From contig JAFEDX010000213.1 of NCBI GenBank assembly GCA_018241365.1, positions 1 through 32,163 on the forward strand: a stretch of 32,163 bases of DNA, given 5' to 3'. Shown here one piece after another: positions 17,754-24,684 of the stretch. The position numbers and the translations under genes are program-made. Source of the DNA: Pseudomonadota bacterium (GTDB lineage: Bacteria; Pseudomonadota; Gammaproteobacteria; Xanthomonadales; Rhodanobacteraceae). Numbering within the stretch: the stretch's first letter is position 1; every line of letters begins with the position of its first letter. The notes beneath the pieces were generated by a model, which saw nothing but the letters and a program-made list of their open reading frames with translations, did no database searches and was not told the DNA's origin.

Positions 17754-20237
17754 CTAGAACCGGTACGTGAAGGTTACCCCGACGGTTCGCGGCAATGTCG
17801 TGAGCAGTTTGGATCCGTTTCCGTAGAACCCCTCCGAGGGCGCCGTGCCCATGTACGCCGTGGTGTACACGCCGGTGGCGCCTTCGGTATTGGTAAGGTT
17901 CTTGAGCCACAGCGTCGCGGTCCACGCATCCCGGCTGAAACTGGCCGAGGCGTTCCAGAGGGTGAAGCCGGGAAGGGTGTATTGGTACAACGGACTCCGG
18001 CTGATCGAGTTCTGCGAGGACGACTGGTACGAACCATCCAGGTGCAACGTCAAAAGCCCGCCCATGGCTTGGAACGAATAGTCGCCCGATGCATTGAGGT
18101 GATTGCGCGACACGCCCGGCAGGTCCGCACCCTTGGTGTTGATCAGGACACCGGTCGGCGTATAGGCGTCTTCGGCGAGGGTGGCGTCGGTGTACGCATA
18201 ACCAACGCCGTACGTGAAGTGGTCTCCGAGCTTTCCCTGCAACTCGAGTTCGACGCCCCTGGACTTCGCGCGGCCCATGTTCTGCACCGCGAAAAAGCCC
18301 CAGTTGGTAGTGGCGGTGTTCAACTGCGGATTCTTCCAGTTCGTGTAGAAGACGTCCGCGGTGTAGGTCATACCGCCAACGATGCCCTTGAATCCAGCCT
18401 CGTAGTTGTCGACCGTATCCGGTCGGTAGAACAGCCAGGCCGGACTCTCGGCGAAGTAGCCACTGGTCGGGGTACCGTTCGCACCTCCGCGGCGGTACCC
18501 TTGGGATGCCGTCGCATAGAACTGGTTCCTGTCGTTGAGCCACCACGACAGATTTGCGTAATACAGGGTCTTGTCGTTTTTCTGCTCGTTCTCGGCGTGC
18601 CCGGGCGGAAACAGCCCGACCCACAGCGGAAGCGCGGAGTCGACGCTGGCGGTGAACTTGTCCCGGAAGGTACGTACGCCTACCGTCAGATCCAGCCGGT
18701 CGGTGGCATGCCAGGTGCCTTGGCCATACAACGCAGTCTCCCTGTAGTGGCTGGTGGCCAGGTAGCTGTAGTCGTCGCTGCTGGCATCGACCACGTCCGC
18801 CAGGGCGGGGTACGCCGCGTCCCACCAGTCCTTGAAGCCGCGCAACTCGCTGAGCTGCGACGTATAGGAATGCTGGTTGCGGAAGTAGGCGCCCACGATG
18901 TAGTCGAAGGCTCCGCCGGTCTTTGACACCAGCCGGAACTCCTGGGTGAAGGCCTTGTCACCGTAGGTCCGGAACGCGGTCGACATGGGACGTGGGTAGT
19001 TGTAGTACAGGCTCGAGTACCAGCCTTGTTTCGCGTAAAAGCCCGTGTTGTCGCTGGTGATGTCGCCTTCGTGGTTGTAGTAGGACGTGCTGGAGGTCAA
19101 CGTCGCGAATCCGACATCGAGATTCGCCTCGAGGCTGGTCAGGTTGACGTGGCGGTCGGATGGCTCCAGCTGGGCCGCGCCCAGCTGGTTGCGCTGGTAG
19201 GGAACATCGTATCCGTCGGTCCCCAGCGACGTCCCGCGGCGCGCGCCAAAGCGGTCGGCCTGCGCCATGTAGCTGAGTTGCACGTCGAATCTGTCGTTGG
19301 GTTTCCACAGCAGCGAAGCCCGCCCGAAATCCTGTTTGACAGTGTCAGCGTCCTTCTTCGAATAATACGCGGCGTCCGGTGACAGGATGCCACTGGGCGC
19401 AATGGGGACCCCGTTGCCATCGAGCTGGTACAGGTTGACGTAATCGGTGACGCCTGGGAAATCGTTGCGGGCACCATCCACGCGCAGCGCAAGCGTGTTG
19501 CCCAGCGGCGCGTTCAACACCAGCGATTCCGAATTGCCGATGCCCGATGATCCGTCCGTGCTGGACAAGCTCGCACTCACGCTGCCTCCGAATTGATTCA
19601 ACTGTGGCTTGTTCAGGATGTAGCGTACGGTTCCACCGAGCGAACCCGACCCGTACAACGTACCCTGTGGGCCCCGCAGCACCTCCACCCGGTTGATGTC
19701 GAACAGCAGGAAATTCGCGAACAACGGCACAGTATCAATGTAGGTCGCCACCGGCGCCACCGAGGTCACCGCATAGTCACCCATGGCCGAACTGTCGACG
19801 TTGATACCCCGGATGCGGATATTGTTGACGACGCCGGAATTGCGCGGTCCGCTATCCACCACGTTGATACCGGGAATGCTGCGGAAGAGTTCGGCGTTGT
19901 CCAGGACGTGATCCTGCTCGATCATCGCGCCTGTCACGACGCTGATGTTGTAAGGCACGGCGACGACCTGCTGAGCGCGACCGGTCGCGGTGACCGTGAT
20001 TGTTCCCAGCGTTTGTGGTTCCTTTTTCCGCTGCTCACCACTGCCTTGTCCAGCGCTGTCGGCATTCTGGCTGGCTGATTGCTGCGGCGCCGACTGTGGA
20101 TCGGCGGCTCCGGATTGCCCTGCTCCGGATGTCGCCAGCGCAGGGGCAGACATCAGCAGGCCCAGCATGATCGCGGCCGGCAGGGCCTGGATCCGGCATG
20201 TCTTGTCGCAAGTTGCATTGATGTGTTGCGTGTTCAC
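17754..20237 (-). CDS. TonB-dependent outer-membrane receptor (island receptor)
   Basis: This is an 827-residue receptor. Hydrophobic residues ending MSAPALA give a signal sequence after a longish N-region. A Q/S-rich linker leads to the TonB-box-like LGTITVTATGR, then the plug domain (VPYNISVVTGAMIEQD, IRIRGINVDS, VEVLRGPQGTLYGSGSLGGTVRY) and a beta-barrel ending in VGVTFTYRF with the terminal aromatic. The GTG at 20237 is preferred: GAGGGAGG sits 6 nt upstream, whereas a TTG at 20243 abuts that site. It lies 33 nt after the carbon-nitrogen hydrolase and 3 nt before the sulfotransferase gene. Receptors of this type import scarce, large or chelated molecules; in this operon the ligand is probably the catabolic substrate and not iron. 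That is inferred from context. Confidence 0.9.
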   Translation of the reverse strand: MNTQHINATCDKTCRIQALPAAIMLGLLMSAPALATSGAGQSGAADPQSAPQQSASQNADSAGQGSGEQRKKEPQTLGTITVTATGRAQQVVAVPYNISVVTGAMIEQDHVLDNAELFRSIPGINVVDSGPRNSGVVNNIRIRGINVDSSAMGDYAVTSVAPVATYIDTVPLFANFLLFDINRVEVLRGPQGTLYGSGSLGGTVRYILNKPQLNQFGGSVSASLSSTDGSSGIGNSESLVLNAPLGNTLALRVDGARNDFPGVTDYVNLYQLDGNGVPIAPSGILSPDAAYYSKKDADTVKQDFGRASLLWKPNDRFDVQLSYMAQADRFGARRGTSLGTDGYDVPYQRNQLGAAQLEPSDRHVNLTSLEANLDVGFATLTSSTSYYNHEGDITSDNTGFYAKQGWYSSLYYNYPRPMSTAFRTYGDKAFTQEFRLVSKTGGAFDYIVGAYFRNQHSYTSQLSELRGFKDWWDAAYPALADVVDASSDDYSYLATSHYRETALYGQGTWHATDRLDLTVGVRTFRDKFTASVDSALPLWVGLFPPGHAENEQKNDKTLYYANLSWWLNDRNQFYATASQGYRRGGANGTPTSGYFAESPAWLFYRPDTVDNYEAGFKGIVGGMTYTADVFYTNWKNPQLNTATTNWGFFAVQNMGRAKSRGVELELQGKLGDHFTYGVGYAYTDATLAEDAYTPTGVLINTKGADLPGVSRNHLNASGDYSFQAMGGLLTLHLDGSYQSSSQNSISRSPLYQYTLPGFTLWNASASFSRDAWTATLWLKNLTNTEGATGVYTTAYMGTAPSEGFYGNGSKLLTTLPRTVGVTFTYRF

Positions 20238-20270
20238 GGACAACCTCCCTCTCTCGTCAGGTTGTAGCGT

Positions 20271-21182
20271 TCAGGCCTTGCCCGGGTTGTCGCCGCCATC
20301 CGTTGCGATCGCGAGCCGCCCGAGGCGCGCCAGGGTTTCGGACGGCGCGACGCCCGCGCCGTAAGCGGGAAACACGACCTTGCTGTCGCGGAAGCTCTTG
20401 AGCGGCTGCGTCAGGCACTGCCAGCCGCGTTCCCGGACGTTGCGCAAATACGCAAAGTCGACCTCGAAGGCGATGACTTCGCGGCCGCTGCCGGCCTGGT
20501 GGATGACTTCGCCGCCCGGGCCGCAAACGATCGAGCGCCCCAGCCCGAGCGAACCGGCGACGTTGATGTCGATGAAGTAGCACTGGTTGCTTGCGGCCGA
20601 CGCGCGCGCGATCGCGAGTTCCACGTCGCGGTCGATGGTGTAGGTCATGGTCGGGTGCAGGATCACTTCCGCGCCCATCCAGCACAGCGAGCGGGTGGTT
20701 TCCGGAAACCACATGTCGTAGCAGATCGAGATGCCGAAGCGGCCCACGCCGGGCACGTCGAACACGATCGATTCGTGGCCCGGCTCCACGCCCTTCTCGT
20801 AGGGATAGAACGGAAACTGCTTGCGATAGCGCGCCACCACGTTGCCCGCAGGATCGATGACGGGCGCGGTGTTGAATACCAGGCTGCCCTTGCGCTCGTA
20901 GATCGAGCCCGGCACGAGCCACAGCCCGTGCTTGCGCGCAACCTCACAGAAGCGCCGTTCCGCGGGACCGGGCATCGCCTGCGCGCGGGCGGGATCGGCG
21001 CCGAACGCCGCGAGCTCGCCCACCACCACCATGCGCACCCAGGGCATGCGCTTCTTCAACATGGCGACTTCCGCGGCGATGCGCGCCACGTTGTCGCCCC
21101 TGTCGAGGTCCAGTTGCAGCGCGGCGATCCCGAATCCGCGGGCCGCTGGCTCCGGCTTGCTGGTGCGTGCGCGACTGGCCAA
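20271..21182 (-). CDS. Carbon-nitrogen hydrolase (nitrilase superfamily amidase)
   Basis: This 303-residue cytoplasmic hydrolase carries the nitrilase-superfamily triad: E56 (VVVGELAAFG), K121 (RYRKQFPFYPYE) and C154 (GISICYDMWFPE). A second glutamate, E129, follows the lysine as usual. Members cleave amides, carbamoyl groups or nitriles; the length and the CYDMWFPE motif favour an amidase over a true nitrilase. The start must be the TTG at 21182. It has CGGAG 7 nt upstream, no ATG or GTG precedes the conserved first strand (FGIAALQLD), and the frame is not open further upstream. It is the first gene after the regulator and follows a candidate operator. Linked to GabT/GabD, it could release an omega-amino acid from its amide, as 5-aminovaleramidase (DavA) does in lysine breakdown. 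The substrate is inferred. Confidence 0.85.
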   Translation of the reverse strand: MASRARTSKPEPAARGFGIAALQLDLDRGDNVARIAAEVAMLKKRMPWVRMVVVGELAAFGADPARAQAMPGPAERRFCEVARKHGLWLVPGSIYERKGSLVFNTAPVIDPAGNVVARYRKQFPFYPYEKGVEPGHESIVFDVPGVGRFGISICYDMWFPETTRSLCWMGAEVILHPTMTYTIDRDVELAIARASAASNQCYFIDINVAGSLGLGRSIVCGPGGEVIHQAGSGREVIAFEVDFAYLRNVRERGWQCLTQPLKSFRDSKVVFPAYGAGVAPSETLARLGRLAIATDGGDNPGKA

Positions 21183-21245
21183 TGCCCGACTCCGGTTGCG
21201 GTGGGTTGCGTCGTGACCGAAAGTAGGTTGAAACGCACCGCCGTC

Positions 21246-21278
21246 TTAGATCCAGATGCGGCACGCCGATGGTGCCAG
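21246..21278 (-). promoter_or_regulatory. Candidate MocR operator before the hydrolase operon
   Basis: Read on the minus strand, CTGGCACCAT (21278-21269) is followed after 13 nt by CTGGATCTAA (21255-21246), a direct repeat with 23-bp phasing. The second copy ends 63 nt before the TTG start of the carbon-nitrogen hydrolase, inside the 104-bp gap after the regulator gene. The same pair with the same spacing occurs before gabT. As I recall, the MocR-type regulator TauR binds direct repeats of consensus CTGGACYTAA, so the motif fits the family. Binding by the local regulator is inference. Confidence 0.6.
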
Positions 21279-21286
21279 TACAGCGC

Positions 21287-23050
21287 TTACGCAGGTCGCC
21301 TCTGCGCCTTGCGCAGGATCACCGCCTTGTCGACCAGATGGCCCGCGGCGTCGTACCAGTAAAGCCGTTCGCCTTCCACCGCGATGGCGTAGCCTTCCGC
21401 TTCGCCGTAGGCCCAGTGATCCCACTGCCGGTACCAGCGGTTGCCATCGATCCACCAGCGCCCCGTGTCGGGGTCGTCGTTGGCGTAGCCCGCCATGCCG
21501 ATCAGTTCACCGGACCGGCATACCTCGATCGTGCAGGGTTCGCCGTACACGGTGTTGTACAGGAACGTCCTGCCCGCCAGCGCCCGCCGCAACGCGCTCC
21601 CCGACAAGGTGCGGCGCGGGCCGGTTTCGACGCCGCTGCGCGATGCGCGCAGCAAACCCGCCAGCGCGCGCACGCCCTCGCGGATACGCGCTTCGGGAAT
21701 GCTCGTCACCCCCATGCTGAACGCCTGCCGTGCTTCGTCCAGCCGCGCCGGCTGGATCAGCACGCCGGCAGCGGCCGCCTGGGTCGCCAACGCCTGCGCA
21801 TCCCGCCCATCGCGGCAACGCACCCAGTAGGCGCTGACGCCCGGGATCGTTCCGATCTGGACGTCCGGGTGCAGATAATGATTCAACGCGTCGCGCAGTG
21901 CGGTCTTGCGCGTGGTCAGCGCGCGCCGCGTACGGTGCAGCGCGGAAGCATAGTAACCGAGCGCCAGGAAGTACGCCCAGGCGCGCTGCTGCGGCAGGTT
22001 GGGCAGGGCGCCGGACACACGCCGCAACATGCGCAACCGCGCGATCACCGACGCATCGGACACAACGTAGGCAAGCGGCATGCCACACGCGGCAACGGGT
22101 GAAAGGCAGGCCACGTGGATGACGTTTCCGGAACCTGCGGAAGCGTACAGCGCCGGCCGCGCGGCGCCTGGTTCCAGCGTATCCGCCGGCACCGCCAGCT
22201 CGATCACGACGCCGTTGCCGCGTGCGATGGCGTCGACGCGCGAGGGGCCGGTCAAGCTTCCGGAGGCGACGCCCGCGCGCGCGCTGGTCACCACCAGCAC
22301 GCCATCCGGCGGCGCGGTCGTTGCATCCGGGTGGAAGCGTTCGACCCGCGCGCCGCGTCCACGCAGTGTCGCCAGCAGTTCCGGATCGACCGGCTCCTCC
22401 ACCCATACCGGCATGCCCGGTCGCAGCAGCAGCGTCACCAGGAACTGGAGGGCCTGGCGCATGGAGTGCGTCACCAGCACTTCTTCCGGCTGGGCATTGA
22501 TGCCGCGTTCCGGAAGCACCTTGGTGCAGAGCTCGTCGATCAGGATCGGATCGTCCAGTTCACCATTGCCGTCCGACCATTGCGCGGCGTCGCGCGGACA
22601 CGAAGCCAAGCGGACGGCCTTGCGCCATTCCTGCACGGGCACCAGCGAAGCCTCGACGCGCCCATCCCAGAACGGATAGGGATACTGCCGCCAGTTTTGC
22701 GGGCAACGGATGCCCCCGTCGACGGGCACGTCCACCATCCGGTCCGCGATCGGAGATGCATTCGGATCGGGCAGGCGCCGTCCAACGATGCTGCCATCGA
22801 CCGATTTGTGCGACACGAAGATGCCGCTGCGATCGCGCGTCTCCAGGTGGCCATCGGCCACGAGATCGCCGTATGCCAGCACCACCGTGTTCCGCGACAC
22901 GCCCAGGTCCGTCGCCAGCGCGCGCGAGGATGGCATCTTGCGGCCCGGCCGCAACGCGCCTGCGTAGATGGCCTCGACGATCTTCCGGCGCAACTGGTCC
23001 TGCAGCCCCAGCGCACTCGTCTTGTCCAGCACGATGGTGAAATCGGCCAT
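21287..23050 (-). CDS. MocR-type regulator with degenerate PLP site and extra C-terminal domain
   Basis: The 587-residue protein has a GntR winged helix-turn-helix (residues about 12-80: LQDQLRRKIVEAIYAGALRPG, SSRALATDLGVSRNTVVLAYGDL). A fold-type I aminotransferase-like domain follows (about 125-470), then a C-terminal extension (about 482-587) rich in W and Y. In working MocR proteins the cofactor lysine lies in a motif like FSKTLFPGLRLGY. Here the aligned stretch is LSPVAACGMPLAY (316-328), with P318 for the lysine and P325 for the arginine. The PLP-aspartate motif EDDYD is also lost (ELAVP, 284-288). ATG 23050 has GTGGAG 4 nt upstream; an in-frame start at 23104 is less likely. It follows gabT by 57 nt and probably controls both transcription units of the island. 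Confidence 0.88.
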   Translation of the reverse strand: MADFTIVLDKTSALGLQDQLRRKIVEAIYAGALRPGRKMPSSRALATDLGVSRNTVVLAYGDLVADGHLETRDRSGIFVSHKSVDGSIVGRRLPDPNASPIADRMVDVPVDGGIRCPQNWRQYPYPFWDGRVEASLVPVQEWRKAVRLASCPRDAAQWSDGNGELDDPILIDELCTKVLPERGINAQPEEVLVTHSMRQALQFLVTLLLRPGMPVWVEEPVDPELLATLRGRGARVERFHPDATTAPPDGVLVVTSARAGVASGSLTGPSRVDAIARGNGVVIELAVPADTLEPGAARPALYASAGSGNVIHVACLSPVAACGMPLAYVVSDASVIARLRMLRRVSGALPNLPQQRAWAYFLALGYYASALHRTRRALTTRKTALRDALNHYLHPDVQIGTIPGVSAYWVRCRDGRDAQALATQAAAAGVLIQPARLDEARQAFSMGVTSIPEARIREGVRALAGLLRASRSGVETGPRRTLSGSALRRALAGRTFLYNTVYGEPCTIEVCRSGELIGMAGYANDDPDTGRWWIDGNRWYRQWDHWAYGEAEGYAIAVEGERLYWYDAAGHLVDKAVILRKAQRRPA

Positions 23051-23107
23051 GGCACTCCACGTGATGCCCGCGCATCGCATCCGGCCTACGATCCACCGAT
23101 GCAAGGC

Positions 23108-24388
23108 TCAGGTCTGTCGCAACGCCCGTTCCAGCAACGCCATGCCCTCGTCCAGTTGGGCGTCGGGGATCGTCAGCGGATACAGAAGCCGGATGGCTTC
23201 GCCCTGTCCACCGCAACTCAGGATGATCAACCCGAGCGCGTGCGCGCGCTGCACCACGGCCCTGGTCGCCGCGGGATCGACGGCATCCGAACCGCGCGCC
23301 GCCAGCAGGTCGAAGGCGATCATCGAGCCGAGTCCGCGCACGTGGCCGATCGGACGCAGCGCCGGATTCGATGCGAACGCGTGCAGGCGCTGCACGATGC
23401 GCTCGCCCAGGGCCACCGCTCGTGCAGGAAGGTGCTCCTCCTCGATCACGCGCAACGTGGCGAGCGCCGCCGCGCAGGACACGGGCGAACCCGCATAGGT
23501 TCCGCCGAGGCCTCCGGGCGCCGCCTTGTCCATCAATTCCGCACGGCCGACGACACCCGAAAGCGGGAACCCGCCGGCCAGCGATTTCGCGACCGTGATC
23601 AGGTCCGGCTTCACGCCGGAATGCTCGATCGCGAACATCCTGCCGGTGCGTCCGAAACCCGACTGGATCTCGTCGGCGATCATCACGATGCCGCGCGCGC
23701 TGCACAGCTTGCGCAATTCGCGCAGGAACCCGTTCGGCGCGGGCGTGAAGCCGCCTTCGCCCTGGACCGGTTCGATGATGATCGCGGCGACCCGGTCGGC
23801 GGGAACGTCGTTGTGGAACAACTCCTCGATCGCCGCGAGGCTCCGCTCGCCGGTGACGCCGCGGTACTCCGCCGGGAAGGGTGCGTGGAATACCTCGGCC
23901 GGCATCGGCCCGAAGCCGTTCTTGTACGGTGTCGCCTTGCCGGTCAACGCCAGCGTCATCAGGGTGCGGCCGTGGAAGGCGCCCGAAAACGCGATGACCG
24001 CGGACCGGCCGGTCGCGGCGCGCGCGATCTTGACCGCGTTCTCGACCGCCTCCGCACCGGTGGAGAAGAACACCGACTTGGCATCGCCTTCGATCGGCGC
24101 GATCGCGTTGAGTTTTTCGGCCAGCGCGACGTAGGACTCGTAGCCCGTCACCTGGAACGCGGTGTGCGTGAACAGGTCGAGCTGCCCACGCGCGGCCTCG
24201 ACGACCGCGGGATGGCGGTGCCCGACATTCAACACGGCGATACCCGCGGCGAAATCGATGTAGCGGCGCCCGTCCACGTCCCACAGCTCGGCATTCTCCG
24301 CACGCGCCGCAAATACCGGCATTGCGGTCGCGATGCCACGCGGCAACGCACGATCACGACGCGCCAGCAGTGATTCGTTCTTGGTCAT
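23108..24388 (-). CDS. gabT: 4-aminobutyrate aminotransferase (GabT-type, class III PLP)
   Basis: This 426-residue omega-amino acid:2-oxoglutarate aminotransferase matches GabT in length and sequence throughout. PLP-binding residues are the Schiff-base lysine K268 (TVAKSLAGGFPLSG, same number as in E. coli GabT) and D239 (MIADEIQSGFGRTG). The phosphate loop STGAEAVENAVKIAR (109-123) and AFHGRT are intact. It converts GABA to succinate semialdehyde; close relatives (DavT) act on 5-aminovalerate. ATG 24388 has GGAG 7 nt upstream. It is the first gene of the island, 50 nt after a candidate operator, and is followed by the MocR regulator; GabR, also MocR-type, controls gabTD in Bacillus. The matching dehydrogenase GabD lies about 8 kb downstream in the same cluster. 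Confidence 0.94.
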   Translation of the reverse strand: MTKNESLLARRDRALPRGIATAMPVFAARAENAELWDVDGRRYIDFAAGIAVLNVGHRHPAVVEAARGQLDLFTHTAFQVTGYESYVALAEKLNAIAPIEGDAKSVFFSTGAEAVENAVKIARAATGRSAVIAFSGAFHGRTLMTLALTGKATPYKNGFGPMPAEVFHAPFPAEYRGVTGERSLAAIEELFHNDVPADRVAAIIIEPVQGEGGFTPAPNGFLRELRKLCSARGIVMIADEIQSGFGRTGRMFAIEHSGVKPDLITVAKSLAGGFPLSGVVGRAELMDKAAPGGLGGTYAGSPVSCAAALATLRVIEEEHLPARAVALGERIVQRLHAFASNPALRPIGHVRGLGSMIAFDLLAARGSDAVDPAATRAVVQRAHALGLIILSCGGQGEAIRLLYPLTIPDAQLDEGMALLERALRQT

Positions 24389-24438
24389 GGCAAGGCTCCA
24401 GCACGGGCCTCAAGATTGCCAATCACAAAGCAGCCTTC

Positions 24439-24471
24439 GTAGGTCCAGAAATGACATCGCCATGGTGCCAG
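24439..24471 (-). promoter_or_regulatory. Candidate MocR operator before gabT
   Basis: On the minus strand CTGGCACCAT (24471-24462) is followed after 13 nt by CTGGACCTAC (24448-24439), a direct repeat with 23-bp phasing that ends 50 nt before the gabT start. The first half-site is identical to that before the hydrolase operon and the second differs at two of ten positions. The rest of the 296-bp gap (24389-24684) holds no gene that I can support. I could not pick convincing -35/-10 hexamers. Confidence 0.6.
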
Positions 24472-24684
24472 AATCCGTACTGTTGCGTCTGATAAGGAAG
24501 CTGCATGGCCTGCCGTGTAACGTTGCGCCGATCTTTCCTGTCGGCTTTAGCGCCCAGCCACACCTGACAGTGGTGAAAGGTTGCCCGGTTTCCATTGCGC
24601 TACCGGGCATCGGCGTGGGCCTCGACCATTTTCAGGCGCCTGATCGCTGGCAAGAGAATTGTCAATCTTGTCGCGGGTCCGCCC

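Noticed and set aside
16392-18926. Plus-strand open frame of 844 codons opposite the sulfotransferase and TonB receptor genes
   Set aside because: Antisense shadow with arginine- and histidine-rich low-information sequence; the opposite strand encodes two clear families with intact motifs.
20271-21182. Naming the carbon-nitrogen hydrolase as 5-aminovaleramidase (DavA)
   Set aside because: Triad and context fit, but substrate specificity in this superfamily cannot be read from motifs and no lysine monooxygenase gene is present.
24410-24610. Minus-strand 66-codon frame before gabT
   Set aside because: It overlaps the candidate operator, has no recognisable motif and no good ribosome-binding site.
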